Assembly: GCA_013400115.1 (NCBI GenBank)
Contig: VXBP01003612.1
Span: 295,440-359,439, forward strand
Direction of reading: 5' to 3'
Length of the DNA stretch: 64,000 nt
From: Rhinopomastus cyanomelas
Lineage: Eukaryota; Chordata; Aves; Bucerotiformes; Rhinopomastidae
Made by a program: the position numbers and the translations under genes. Below, one piece after another: positions 43,804 through 57,106 of this stretch. Under the pieces are notes generated by a model that saw nothing but the letters and a program-made list of their open reading frames with translations, searched no databases and had not been told where the DNA came from. How positions within the stretch are numbered: position 1 is the first letter of the stretch; each line of letters begins with the position of its first letter.

Positions 43804-46800
43804 TTACTGAGTGATGCAGTTGTCTCCCATGTCCTGAGCGTATCTGTCAGATATCGCAGTCCTCAAGTCCTCCACCTCTTTGTGAAGCTGTTTTACCTCT
43901 GTCACCTTCTTTGCAAGTCCGTCAGGGCTCAGCAAGTCATCCTTCTCCTTCATGGAGTTCTGCACAGCTGCGGAGGCAGAGAAGGGAGACACCTCAGGGG
44001 CAGTCCTGACCCAGGATCACACACGAGCCAGAGAGATCATATTTGCAGAAGAGGTGCTACCTAACTTCATCACAGCACACAGCTCTAGAGCTCACTAACT
44101 ACAGGGAGAAGGTTCAGAAGCCCAGATATGAGAACCCTCTACACTCTATGTGAGGGGTTACCCCATTAATGCTTATAAATGCATAAAAGGGTGGGTGCCC
44201 AGAGGATGGAGCCAGGCTCCGCTCAGGGGTGTCCAATGAGGGGCAGCAGGTACAGGAGGTTCTACATAAACAGAAGGAAAAACTTCTTCCTTGTGAAGTT
44301 GATGGAGCCCTGGAACCGTGGAGGAAGGAGGCCGTGGAGTCTCCTGCTCTGAAGACTTTCAAACCCCCCTGGATGTTCCTGTGGGACCTGTCCTAGGGGA
44401 TCCAGCTCTGGCAGAGGGGTTGGACTGGATGATCCCTAGAGGTCCCCTCCAACTCCCAGCTTCCTGTGATTTAACTCTGCCACAGCATGGGAACCAAAGG
44501 GTTTGGTGCTCTCATTACTCGACACACTTACAGCAAATGCCCAGGAGCAGGGAGAGGTTGGGATCCTTGCCCTGAGCCCTCTGAGTGACGATGCTGTAGA
44601 CAGACTGTAAATCCTGCAGACAGCTGGCCAGCTCGCCGTGCAGCTCCTGGGCGAGATGGGCCATCTCAGCAGGCAGTGGCTGTGTCGTTAGCTCTGCCTG
44701 CCGGAGTCGCTCCTGGAGGGTCAGGTTCTTCTCAATGAGATCCTGGTTCTGCACTGAAAGCTGAACAGGCAGACAGCAGCAGGTTGAGAGGTCACTAGGT
44801 ACAGAACTAGCAACACTTGACTCATCACAACTGCTCAGTGGTGAGGGCTGCACTGAGGGCAGGAGGAGCTGGTGTACACCAAGCCCTCCCAAACTCTGCT
44901 GGCTGTCAGCCCTACTGAGGGTAAGCCCTTAGGTCCTCTGGCTCAGGCTGGAAGTGCCCCATGACCCTGCTCTGTCCCTGCTGAGGCTCGACACAACAAA
45001 ACAACCTTCCAGGAGGTTGTGGCCCAGCTGCTCACCCCAACACTGGCTATCTCTTCCCTCAAGGGCTGCCACTGTGCTCTGCTTCCTCCAGGCTTGTGAG
45101 CAGAGCTCAGCCCAGTCCTTCAGCCAGGGCTGTGGTGGAGTCTGGGCTCCAGCTCTGCTGCCTTGCTGCCCCCAGCTGGCAAACTCGGCATCTTCCACAT
45201 CCCACTGTCCCCGCTGAAGTTCCCAAGGCAGAAACTGCCTTTCCCCTTCTGCTTTTGAGCAGAGAAGAGCTCCTTTCAGAGCCCTGACAGGACAACCAGC
45301 AAGCAGGAAGCAGGAGATGTGCTGCTGACTGCAAATTAAGGGCCTTTTGCTAAAGAGAATCCATTGTTCATTCAACTGCTGTGCTCGGCCACTCTGAACA
45401 CTCCAGCTCTGACCTCTTTCACAGCGGTCCGGAGCTGCTGCAGCGAGTTCTCTCTTCTCATCGCCTCCTCTTTCAGAGCTTGGCTTGTCCCCTCCTCCTG
45501 GGCCACCTGTTCTTCCAGGTTCTAGAAGAGATCATAGGAATTAGTAAGTCTAACCCAACTCTGCAGCAGATTCTCAAGATCTAGGTCTCTCTGTAGTCAC
45601 CTCTCACCTTTACTTGTGAAGACAACTGCTCCAGCTTCTTCTTCTGTTTGTCCACAATCTGGAATCAAAAGAGGTGGCGTGAGAACAGGCCACACAGACT
45701 CAGCAATATCACCAGGACTACTTCTTCAGCAAGACAGCATCCTATCCTCCTTCCTGCTTGGTTAGCAGTAGCCTTGGATTCCCTGATGAAAGGCACCCGA
45801 TCAAAGGCCCCACAAGTGCTATCAGCTAAACCCAGACCTGAGAAGTTGCATTCTTGTGGTTTTCCTCTCCCTTCTTCTGCATCCTGCAACCTCTCACCAG
45901 TGTTGCTGTCTGAGTGGCCGGTTATCACGTCATGAACAGCTTTTAACCCCACCCCACTGTCCCCCAAACACCCCGTTTGGGACACCAGGAACTGCTGCTT
46001 CACTGTGACTACAGAAGTCCCTGATTTTAGTGCCTGGAGTGACTCAGTGGAAGCAAAAGCATGTGATTCCCCATTGGAACAGCGGGTTACCTTCCTGAGG
46101 CAGTCACATTCTTTCTTCAGAGAGTCATTTTCTACTCTGTGTCGCTCCCCATCCTGGGCTGGGAGTCCTCTCTCTGCATTCTTCACGCACTGCTGCAGCT
46201 TGTCCTGCAAGCTGACATTAGCACAACACAGTAGGGAAACAGGCTTCATTCAGGGTGTTTCCCTTTCACTAAACAAGGCAGCAAATGATTTTCTTATCAG
46301 ACATCAGTGTCACCCTGTTTGCATCAAAGCTTGTAAATGGCCAGGGCTGTGACAAAGGCCAGTCCCTCTCCCTGCCTGTGGTATCAGCACATTTGCAGAC
46401 TACACAGGTCTGTTTTGCAAGGAGCTACAGTTAACAGCAATAACCTGAGGTCACACGCAAACCCAGGTGACAAACTGGGACCCACTTCTTCAGCCACAAG
46501 GTGCTGCTCCCACCTTCTACGCTCCGAGTGGCTTTCCAATGTCTGAAGGGGGCTACCAGAAAGCTGGGGCAGGGCTTTTTACACCGGTGGTAGCAAGAAG
46601 ACAAGGGGAAAGGGTTCCAGACTTGAAGAGCAGAGACTGAGGTTGGACATGAGGAACAAACTGTTTCCTGGGAGGGTGGGGCGATGCTGGAACAGGTTGC
46701 CCAAGGCTGCTCCATCCCTGGAAGTGTTGAAGGCCAGGTTGGTTGGGACCCTGAGTAACCTGCTCTAGTGAAGGTGTCCCTGTCTGTGCAGGGGGGTTGG

Positions 46801-49800
46801 AACTAGGTGATCTTGAAGGTCCTATCCAGCCCTGGCCAATCTATGATCGATTCTACTACTGACACAGTTTGATGACAGTGTTTTGCTCAGCACCCACATA
46901 ATTATCACAAACCCACAGTAACCTGGCTCTGGTAGGTGGGCCAGTGGTTGTGCTGGATGTTCACTGTCCTTGTGCAGTGATTACTTCAGCACTAAAGATG
47001 AAGCTTATTGTAATCCCCCTGATTTTTACCTGCGCACAGTGGAAAGAAGCTCCAGCTCCTTCTGTTTCTGGTTTTCTAGCTGCATCTCTTGCTCCCTAAA
47101 AGCTGCCCGGACATCCCCAAGCTCCGTTTCCAGTGCCAGCACTGTTTCCTGCATAGCAGTAGTCTGCAGTTCAGACTCCTTCAGCTGCAACAAAGACCAC
47201 CACAAGGCTCATCCCACATTTCAATTACATTCACGAGGCAGATTTTTACTACTTCTGTGTCAATTCTCAGCTATGGCTCAGAACATTCCTCCTCCAAAAG
47301 GGCCAGAGCACAACTTTACTGGAGCAGCTGCACAGGGGATTATCTGCAGCCACAGAAGAGGAGTCACCTGAGCAAGGGCATGAAGAGCTGTCACAACTTG
47401 GAGGAAGTTTTACCTTCTGACTCTGTTTCTGATGGTCCTCAAGAGTCGGTAGATCAGCCAGGTATCGCTCCAGGGTCTCTATTCTCTGTTGCCTCTCCCT
47501 GTTTTGCTCAGTTTCCTTCTGGCATTTCTTTTTAAGGTTATTGATGTGTTTGTCTCTTCCCTTTACCTGCAGGGACAGTTACATAAAGCTCAGTTGATAT
47601 CATTTCTTATCCATTCTTCAGGCCCCTGTTCAGCACTCAACGAAAATACAAGATCACCTTAACCCAGCAGCATTTCCACTCACTCTGCTAGAGACTGGCT
47701 GATTCTGTGGTTAAAAAAAGAGCTGGCCATGAGCCACCACCATGCAATCACAGCCCAGAAGGCCAAGCACAGTCTGGGCTGCATCAAAAGAACTGTGGGC
47801 AGCAGATCAAGAGGGGATTCTTCCCATCTACACTGCCCCGGTGAGACCTCAGCTGGAGTGTTGTGTCCAGTTCTGGAGCCCCCCAGCACAAGAAGGATGC
47901 AGACAGACTGGAGCGTGTCCAGAGGAGGGTCAACTATAATGATTAGGGGATGGAGCATCTCTCATATGAGGATGGGCTGAGAGAGTTGGGGCTGTTCAAC
48001 CTGGAGAAAAGAAGGCTCCAGGGGGACCTTCTTTTGACCTTCCAGTACCCAAGTGCTGCCTACATGAAGGCAGGGGAAGGTCTTTTCAAGAGGGTTTGTA
48101 TGGACAGGACAAGGAGCAGTGGGTTTAAGCTGGGAAAGGAGAGATTTAGGCTGGATAATATTAGAAACAAGCTATTCAATGTGAGGATGGTTGATGGCTG
48201 AATAGGCTGTCTGGGGAGGTGGTGGAGGCCCCATCCCTGGAATCATTTAAGGTCAGGCTTGATGAAGCTCTGAGCAGCCTGACCTGGGTAGAGTTGTCCC
48301 TGTTTAGGAGGCTGGACTAGATGACCTCTAGAGGTCCCTTCCAGCCTAGAACATTCTATGATTCTACAAAAGGCACTGAAATACTTCTAACAGCAGGAGG
48401 AAGGGCTTTTGCTTATAAACCAGAACATTCTACAAGAAAATCAGAAAAAAATCTCCAGTAATACACTGCCACAGAAAACATCCACCTAAGCACTACACTG
48501 GCTTTCAGCTTCTCCAAGGAACACCATCCTCCCACATCTAGAGCAGCAGGATCATACCCTTTCCTCCTGTTTCTTCAACTCCTCTGCATGTTTCTGCATA
48601 GTTTCCTTCAGTGACTCCCGGACCAGCTTTGCATCCACCTCCGCAGCAGCCAGCTTTCTCTCCAGTTCAATCTTTTCCTTGCTGAGTGATTCAGTCTTCT
48701 CTGTGAACTGTGCTCGAAGGAAGGTGTTCTCCCGCTGCAGCTCCTGCAAACAGGGACAGGCTGTGAATTCAGTCCCAAACAGGCACAGAGCAGCTGCACT
48801 GTCCCTGAAGAGTGTTCTCAGCCCTCCCAGCTCCCAGACAGCACTCAGATACGCAAGCAGCAACCAAAATAGCTCTTGTCAGTGCTGTCAGGTGTTTGCA
48901 TCACCAGCAGCTTCTAAAGAAACTCCAGGGCTTGAAGTCTAAAGAGGCACAGAAGATCTCTGAGAAGACAGATCATCAGGACCCCAAACAAAGGGTAATT
49001 TGCGAGGTGGTGGAGTCCCCATCCCTAGAGGTGTTTTAAGGGCAGACTGGATGTGGTCTGACCAACGTGGTGATGGAGGTCATGGGCTGGGCTTGATGAC
49101 CTCAGAGGTCTTTTCCAGCCTCAGTAAGTCTGTGATTCCCCTTAGCACAGCTCTTCTACTCAGGAAACACCTAATGAAGAGTAGTAGGGCTGCTGGATTC
49201 AATACATGTTTCTTACTGACACCCCACTGCACCCAGTTACCTGCAGTCTCAACATGTAGACATCTCCATAGGGAGCTGAACAGCCAAGGAGGGCACTGTG
49301 AACCTGCAGCTCACTTTCCCGGACCTTCTGTTCCAACTGGGATATGTGTTGCCTTTGCCTGTGAACAAATAACCCCCCACAGGTAACACTGTCCTTAAAC
49401 ACACCCCTTATTTTCAAAAGTAGTAGAGAGAAACATAAAATGAGCAGTGCCAGCAGCCCTCTAATGCTCCTCAGAGCAGCAGAAAGACAGAGGAATCTGA
49501 AATGTGTCTGTTCTGCCTTCTGTTACAACTGGTGCTGTTTCACGTTCCCCTCCCTTCAAAGCCTCCCCCCAGCAACAGCTACAGACAAAACACAAAGAGC
49601 TTTGCAGGTTCTGGAGGACCCATCCTGGCTGTCGAGTGTACAGGACTCACAATGAGCAGAGAAAGACTTTACAGTCCAAATGCTGCAGGTAGTTTTCACT
49701 AGGACCTTTTGGAAAAGCTTATGGATCACTAGCATCAGGTACAAGAGCTCTTTGCCAGCCCAGACTCACACACTAAGTTTAAAATAAAGGCCTCAAGGAG

Positions 49801-52800
49801 CTCCCAGCAAAAATGCAGCAGTGTGGACATTGCAGGTAATCACAAACAGAAATCTTTATCCTTTATAAACCACAGAAAACTGTAACCACATCAGATTGGT
49901 TTGAACCCTTCAGGATCACTAATTCTGAGTTGTAGCCAGGCTGCTGCTGGTCTCTTCTCCCAAATTACTAATGATGGGACTAGGGGAAATGGCCTCAAGT
50001 TGCATCAGGAGGAGGTTTAGATTGGATATTAGGAAGAAGCTCTTTCCTGAGAGAGTGGTTGGCCACTGGAACAGGCTGCCCAGGGAGGTGGTGGAGTCCC
50101 CATCCCTGGAGGGGTTTAAAAAGTGAGGAGATCTATCACTTGAGAACATGGTCTAGGAGTTAGGGAGATGTTGGGATGAGGGATGGACTGGATGATCCTG
50201 GAGGTCCTTTCCAGTCAGGATGATTCTATGTATAAGAGCTCATAAAAAATAACAAGTTGTTCTCATTATGTCCTCTGTAACCAAAACCAAGGCTCAGTGG
50301 GGTCAAAGGAACTCCGAGGTAGGTGCTTTCCTGGGCACTTTCAAACCCATCCCTTTCCAAGAGGGAATGCACTGGAGTTCTTAAACCACCTGTTGGTCTC
50401 AAACACTCACCTGTCAATAAGCAGCTCCTTCTCCTTGAGGAGGTTTTCATTGGAGTTCAGGATATTGATCCACTGGGCTACATCAGGGGTAGGCAGTGAA
50501 GGAGAATACATCGAGGGATGGTGGCAGGCACCTCCATTTTGTAACTGGAAGAGGAGACAAAACAAGGAGGGAGAGGTTTGCGCGCCGCAGAAGTAATTGC
50601 AACATCACTAGGAGCTATTTTGCACGCTGTGTGCTCATCCGCGTGCCAGGACGCAGCTATTTCAGTCTCCACCGATGTCCAAGAACGAGTAACTTTGCCT
50701 TTGCACCACTGCAGAGTAACAAACAATTTTAGATCACTGCTAGCTCGCTGGAAACAATCTGTCTCCGTTTGAGTCCAGCGGGTGGGAGGTGATAAACAAA
50801 CTGTTTCCAGCCAATAGACTCCAGTTAGCTTGATGCATTTTTTTTTGAATAAGTGTTTCCCGACTCTAGATACAGAAGACAATTAACTCAAGAAGCTGGT
50901 AAGAAGGTCTCAGCCTGTTTCCTTTGCAGTTTCTAGCACACAGGGTATTTCAGCCCCATCTGAACTGGGGTGGTGCAGTGCTGTAACCCAATACAGGGCT
51001 GTGTCAAGCGATACCTGTGACACCACATCGTAAAAACAGACGGTTAAAGAGACTTTCAGCCTAAGCCAGGGAGAAGGGTGAGACTCAACCCCTCTTGCTT
51101 CATCACTCTGGGACAATGAGTCACAACGAAGGAGACTGGAAAGGGTTCAAACTCACACAAGCAGCTCCCTACCTGCATTTGCTCTATTTGCAGTTGCACT
51201 TTCTCCAGCTGCTGTTTCCAAGCGCTCAGCTCACAGACCCTCTCATGCGGATGTAACGCGCAGGGCTCCTGCATCCACCCTCGAGATGAAGGACTTAAAG
51301 GTTTTGAGAAGAAATTGTTGGCCTGGTGTCCTGTTGGAGACCGTCTGTTCCCACTCAGCCATGGCCCATCCTGGGGTTCAGAGGCTCCATTAGCCCCTGC
51401 CACTGGCTTGCTCTCTGGCAGCACCTTATAATGGTCCTGCCCTGCCTCAGCTGCTGCCCCCGAGTTTGAATTCAACTTGTGGAGCCTGTGGAGAGGGTCA
51501 GTGCACAAACTATCCTGAAAGAGAGACTGGTTAAGGGTGTGCTCAATGGCAGGGGTGTCAAACTTCCAAGTGTCTTCTGTTTTCACGTGTTCAGGAGGAG
51601 GATGCCAGTCCCGGTGAAGAACATTTTGCACTGGACCCCTGTAGAGACGCAAGAGATCCCTGGAGGGCATCTGAGGTGGCTTCGTGGCATTAAAATCTCC
51701 ATTTTTCATGAGCCCTGCGTGGTCAGAAGCAGGTCCTGGCCCAGCAGCTTTTGAAGCGCTCTGTGAGCGGCCCTGGTCTGCTGCAGAGCACAGCTTGGAG
51801 GGAGAGGCACCCAGCGTCGAAGGCATAACATGGGCTGTTGGGATGGTCACTTGGGTTTTGATGGGCTGGAATGAAGAACCGTTACTGGAATTGCAGAAGT
51901 CTGGGGAAAGAAGGAGAGAGTGATGTTTGAATATTCTGACTCACCCAAACAATTTTCAAACCCAATTCTCCTCCCCCTCCTAAGCAGCAGCAAGCCTAAG
52001 GCTCTCACACCTACATTCCCCTCTTGCTATGAGTCTCAGGTGCCTCAGGTCTCTCCACAGGGAGAACCCAAGTTTCCTTCAGCACACAGTTCCAATCCCT
52101 TATTTTTAACTACTCTAGTTTAATCTCATTTCAAGGCGGCTCTTTTTCCATAGGTTTAGAAATCAAGTCCTTTAAATTGAAGAAAAAGGCTGAAACTTAC
52201 TCAGCTCAACACCGAGACCTTGATTCAGCTCTGCCCGTCCCGCAGCTCAGCGACTCTGAACCTGTAGAGCTAACTGGAGCCTTCTCCAAGGCCATGATGA
52301 GCCTCAACCACTGCTGACCACCAAGCAGTGACCTTCGAACTCCTCCAGGATGCTGCAGCAAAAGAGCTTTTTCTAGAGGCTCTCACCTTATTGCCATAGG
52401 AAATGAGACCGAGTTCAGCGCACGGAGCCCAGCGCGAGCCCGTCCTGTCAGATGGGCACCAAACCTGGCCACATGGAAGTGCAGGGTTATTCTTAGCAAC
52501 TCTCAGATTTCAATACAGCAACAGCAAGAGCTGAGAAAGGCAAACAGTGAAGTGCCTGTTCCCACTCCTCGTCCCGCTACGTCGTGTATGGGAGTAATTC
52601 CAGGTTTCTGCCAGATACACAAACTTGTTTTCTTCCTGGCTTTGGATGAAGGCCAAGCCCCACAGGATGTTTTGGTAGATCAACATCAGGACTGCAAAGT
52701 CACCCTTCAGGATGTATAACCTCAAAGTGCCACAAGCAGAACCACAGAATGGGATTGGAAGGGACCTTGAAAGATCATCTAGTCCAATCCCCCCACTGCC

Positions 52801-55800
52801 ATCCAGTCCAGTCACCCCCTAGATCCAGTCACACAAGAACATGGCCAGGTGGGTTTTCAACATCTCCAGAGAAGGAGACTCCACAACCCCCCCTGGGCAG
52901 CCCCTGCCAGGGATCTGGCACCCTCACTGGGAAGAAGGTCCTTCTCACACTGATGGGGAACTTTTCTCTGTTCCAGCTCACACCCACTGTCCCTTGTTTT
53001 ATCATTGGGTGCCCCTGAGCAGAGCCTGGCTCCATCCTTCGGACACCCACCCTTTCCATATTGATCAACATGGGGTCACCTCCTCAGGTTCCTTTTTTCC
53101 CCAACTCCCTCATCAGGGAGATGCTCCACTTCCTTTATCACCCCTGTGGCTCTGCAGTGGGCTCTCTCCAGCAGCTCTGTGTCCTTCTGGAACTGAGGGG
53201 CCCACAACCAGACACAAGATTCCAGATGTGGTCTCCCCAGGGCAGGAGAGCCTCTCTCAATCTACTAACCACCTCCTTCTAATCCACCCCAGGCTGCCAT
53301 TGGCCTCCTTGGCCACCAGAGCCCATTGCTGGCTCCTGACCATCCTGCTGGCCACCAAGATGAGGCTGCAATTTGAATTCAAACCAACACCAAATTCAGC
53401 AAAGACCATCATCAGGCTGCAGAAGTGTCACAATAAAGGCACAAGCCCCTCCTCCTGCTCGTTTTTGAGGAGAGGAACTCCCAGGAACTCCAGGGAACAC
53501 AGTGCTACCAAACATTGCTACGAGAGCATTCACCTTGGCAATCAGGAGAGACAGTACCATTTCCTCCTCCAGCCCCTAAATTTAAACCCCAGTATCACTC
53601 TCAGGAACTCAGGTCCTCAGACCAGCTCACCACGTGCCGCTGCTGCAATCGGCTCCTTCAGTGTGCGAAGGGTCGTCACAACATCTCCCACTCACGCACT
53701 GACCTGACGCTCCCTGTGCTTCAGCCAGCTGTCCCTGCTGTAACTCAGCTCTCACAAACAAGAACATAACCCACACAAACTCCCAAGGGCCACTTCCCAA
53801 AGAGCCAGCGCTCTCTCCCCTGCCCTCAGCAGCGCAGCTGGTGTTCTATATACCAAGAAAGGCCAGATGGGACACTGTGCTCAAGTAACGTTTCTAGCAG
53901 CAGCTCCAGCTTTTCATTGTAACTCACACAGTAATAAGATCCACAGCTCAATCCAAAGGCTGGGGGGAGCTTGTGAAACACTAAAACAAGGTACTTCTTG
54001 AGTTCATAAAACAACACAAACTTTCTTGCTGCTGAAAGAGGAACTGGAGAATCAATACTGGTCTGTGTGGCCTTCACGGATGAAGATGAAAACACAGACT
54101 GCAGGGAGAAGGGATTTTACAAGGACAAGGCCATAATATTCTTCAGTGAGAAGCACACAGCTCTGACACAATGGCACAGCAAAGCCTCCAGTGTGTTGTA
54201 GGATCTGGTTTTCCTGGGGTTAGGAAAACGTGGCTGTTTTTTTCCGGCTGGGAGAGGGGAAAAAGTGAGGGGTAAAGATGTCAGAGTAGGGCAAAAAGGC
54301 TCTTGGTCACAGGTTTTGTCTTTTAAAAAACACATTCCTGTTAATAAATCTCTTTCACATTACAACAATGTCCCTGGTTTTCTGCATTCTCAACCCTGAG
54401 AGAATCTAATCAGCACAAAATAATCTAAACCAGGACATCGAGGCACCTAGAAATTACTTCTTAAACAAAAATCACCCCATAAGTTTGCTGACAGAAGCAG
54501 AATCATTCAGGTTGGAAAAGATTCTTGGAATCATCGAGTCCAACTATCAACCCTACTCTACAAGGTCACCCCTAAAACACATCACCCAACACTACATCTA
54601 AGCAACTTCTAAACACATCCAGGGATGAAGACTCAACCACCACCCTGGGCAGCTCATTCCAGTGCCTGACTACTCTCTCCACGAAGAATTTCTTCCTAAT
54701 GTCCAGTCTAACCCTCCCCCGTTGAAGCCCTTCCTTCTGCTTCTGTTGCTAATGACCTGAGAGAAGAGACCAGCATCAACATCTCTACAATGTCCTTTCA
54801 GATAGTTGTAGAGAGCAATGAGGTCTCCCCTCAGCCTTCTCTTCCTCAAACTAAACAGCCCCAACTCAGTATCACAGTAATGATAAGGTTGGAAAAGACC
54901 TTAAAGGTCATCCAGTCCAACCTAACTCTCTTCAGCTCTTCTCATCAGATTGATTCTCCAGGTCCTTCCATAGCTTCACTGCCCTCCTCTGCACTCACTC
55001 GAGCACCTCGATGTCTCTCTTCTACTGAGGTTCCCAACGCTGGACCCAGTACTTAAGGTGCAGCCTCACCACTGCTGAGTAGAGGGGGACAACCACCTCC
55101 CTACTCCTGCTGGGGACAGTTTCTAATCCAGACCAGGATGCCATTGGCCTTCTTGGCCAACTGGGCACCCTGCTGGCTCATACTCAGCCACCTGTCAATT
55201 AGAACACAGACTGCTTTCCAGCCACACCGCCCCAAGTCTGTAGTGCTGCAAGGGATCGTTGTGACTAAAATGCAGACAATTGTCCTCAGCCCATCGACAC
55301 AGCCTGCCAAGGTCCCCCTGTACAGCCTTACTACCCTCCAGCAGATCCACACTCCCTCCCAACTTGGTGTCCTCTGCAAACTGAGGGAGCATTCAATGCC
55401 CTCATCACAATCATTGATAAAGTTGTTGGAGTGTTCCCAGCACTGAGCCCTGAAGGACAAATCATCTGCTGGTCAATATGACCTGACAAACCACCAGGGT
55501 GGATCCATTAGTCAGTTCAAAATGCTTAGAAGACAACCCAACCAGCTCAGAGAACAGCAAGTCCCTCAATCATTTATCAGGCAGAGCATCTGTTCACTGA
55601 GGCACTGGCTTTGAAATAGTGTCCAGACCTCATGACAGTTGTCCTCTCCCCAAGTTTCACACTCCAGGGGTCAGTGACACCAGGCTATTTAACACTTCTG
55701 GGCTTCTAGGAAAACTGAGAAGTCTGTGGCTGGTAGTGTGCCCTCGTGCTGACCATCACCTTCGGTGCTGTTTGAGCAGGAGGTCCCGAGGCCCCCATCC

Positions 55801-56940
55801 CCGCTGTCGGCCACGCTTGAGCAGCGACTGACTCTGCTCTGGAACTTCACAGACAACATCGGTGTTTGCCAGTCGGTCTCCGAGAAGTGACTCCTCTGAC
55901 TGGAGCTGGGATCTGGAGATGAAAAGCCAGAGGTATTTATGTTTTAGCCAAGAGACAGAAAAGCCTTTTAATGTGTTTAATTAAGCCTTATCTAGTTGCT
56001 TGTGCTATCAAAACCAATCCCTGCTTGACTCCCCAGATTGCTGCTACAGAAACCTCTTCCACAAAAGGACATGGCAGCCAGTACAGAGAAAATCTAATAT
56101 CAGCAGGAGACTGAAAATCAATCTCGTTATGGAAGTCACAATGCAGGAGCAGTCAGTTGTACTCCCGTGGGTAAGCTGGGTGATATTACACCCTGCTGAT
56201 ACTCTGGAGCTCAGCCAGCAGCACTGGCACACAGCAAAACTGGTTCAATTACACATTTTTGCTTTAATTGCTAAGAAATCCTTCTGATTTATCACTCAGG
56301 AGAGAGGTCTGTTATCAAATTATTCACTATCTTTACACAAACAGGCAAAGTGTTTATTTTGCAGGGATAAGACATTTATTTAATGAAGAGCTTTTGGTAA
56401 AGCAGCCTGTTCTGGACCATATCTCTTCTTGTCCTGTGAAGAGCACCTGAGGGAACTGGGGTGATTGAGTCTAGAGAAGAGGAGGCTGAGAGGAGACCTT
56501 GTTCTCTACAGCTACCTCAAAGGAGGTTGTAGTGAGGCTGCTGCTGCTCTCTTCTCCCAAATTACTAATGATAGGATGAGGGGAAATGACCTCAAGTTGC
56601 ATCAGGGGGAGGTTTAGATTGGATATTAGGAAGAAGCTCTTTCCTGAGAGAGTGGCTGGGCACTGGAACAGGCTGCCCAGGGAGGTGGTGGAGTCCCCAT
56701 CCCTGGAGGTGTTTAAAAACCAAATAGCTAGAGCACTTGAGGCCATGGTCTAGTGGTTAGGTTGCTGTTGGGATGAGGATTAGACTTGATCTTGGAGGTC
56801 CTTTCCAGCCATGATGATTCTATGATTCAGAGAAAGTGAAACAATCCACCAGCAGGAAGGATTTAAAAAGAAGGTCTGCCCTTACCCTTCTGCTGGAGCA
56901 CCAGGTCTGGATGCTTCTCAAGAGCAGCCATCTTATCCAT
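43804..56940 (-). CDS. CEP85: CEP85, centrosomal protein 85 (CCDC21)
   Basis: Centrosomal coiled-coil protein that restrains NEK2-driven centrosome splitting and acts with STIL in centriole assembly. Thirteen coding exons in transcript order: 56886-56940, 55760-55912, 51173-51900, 50411-50544, 49241-49358, 48558-48743, 47414-47566, 47030-47184, 46091-46211, 45608-45658, 45414-45521, 44532-44760, 43804-43967. All splice phases agree; 784 codons plus stop (781 if translation starts at the second ATG, 56931, whose MAALEKHP aligns better with human MAMQEKYP). Residues 1-280 are low-complexity and contain SRVSRCSSVADSGD and VTIPTAHVMPSTLG; from about 285 almost everything is coiled coil (NENLLKEKELLID, RQHISQLEQKVRESELQ, LQRENTFLRAQF, RIETLERYLADLPTLEDHQKQS) to the conserved end SDRYAQDMGDNCITQ. 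The acceptor of exon 46211 was chosen because only it keeps phase and gives SLQDK as in human. Confidence 0.96.
44110..44475 (+). mobile_element. CR1 LINE fragment in the last CEP85 intron
   Basis: From the CCCATTAATGCTTATAAATG segment to 'AGGTCCCCTCCAAC' and a worn 3' end. Plus orientation, antisense to CEP85. Confidence 0.85.
46525..46860 (+). mobile_element. CR1 LINE fragment of a distinct subfamily (CEP85 intron)
   Basis: Its tail reads GACTGAGGTTGGACATGAGG, TTGAAGGCCAGGTTGGTTGG and TGATCTTGAAGGTCC.., which differs from the other copies in the window. Ends near CTATGATCGATTCT. Confidence 0.85.
47690..48368 (+). mobile_element. CR1 LINE fragment (CEP85 intron)
   Basis: One of the longest copies: upstream part includes 'CCCAGAAGGCCAAGCACAG' and 'TGGAGTGTTGTGTCCAGTTC', tail ends with the clean terminus ACATTCTATGATTCTAC. 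Confidence 0.92.
48990..49138 (+). mobile_element. CR1 LINE 3'-end fragment (CEP85 intron)
   Basis: GAGGTGGTGGAGTCCCCATC to CAGTAAGTCTGTGATTCC; about 150 bp. Confidence 0.85.
49925..50236 (+). mobile_element. CR1 LINE fragment, 'ATTACTAATGAT' subfamily (CEP85 intron)
   Basis: Shares the diagnostic CTCCCAAATTACTAATGAT with copies near 56440, 61020 and 62955. Ends in AGGATGATTCTATGTA. Confidence 0.92.
52738..53370 (-). mobile_element. CR1 LINE fragment (CEP85 intron)
   Basis: Reversed CR1 starting CAGAACCACAGAATGGGATT and reaching upstream element sequence ending around TGGCCACCAAGATGAGGCT. Shares the strand of CEP85. Confidence 0.9.
54497..55440 (-). mobile_element. Long CR1 LINE fragment with nested insertion (CEP85 intron)
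   Basis: Starts AGCAGAATCATTCAGGTTGG. It runs nearly 1 kb through the reversed 'TGGCCAAGAAGGCC' block; similarity may continue to about 55600. Bases 54868-54925 are a second reversed CR1 terminus inside it. Confidence 0.9.
54868..54925 (-). mobile_element. Nested CR1 LINE 3' end
   Basis: TATCACAGTAATGATAAGG followed by TTGGAAAAGACC interrupts the host copy between 'AGCCCCAACTC' and 'CTCTTCAGCTC'. Confidence 0.75.
56430..56830 (+). mobile_element. CR1 LINE fragment, 'ATTACTAATGAT' subfamily
   Basis: Ends GATGATTCTATGATTCAGA about 55 bp before the donor side of CEP85 coding exon 56886-56940, antisense to it. Confidence 0.92.
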
Positions 56941-57106
56941 CCCATGAACTTAAGGGCACTAAAGAAAGAACCATACTTTAAAACCAGCACAAACCAAACC
57001 CTGTTCCCACTAACCAGCTGCTCTTCACAGAGAGAAGTAACCCAGTACTTCAGATTTAATTACCACCTCCTCCTAAGACCATCTCTGTTTCAGCCCCAGC
57101 AGTAGC

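Noticed and set aside
46204..46211. Alternative acceptor TTGCAG|GACAAG for a CEP85 exon
   Set aside because: Breaks the phase with the preceding exon; the AG seven bases upstream keeps frame and restores SLQDK.
52841..53707. 288-aa plus-strand frame
   Set aside because: Antisense reading of a reversed CR1 tail and flanking intron.
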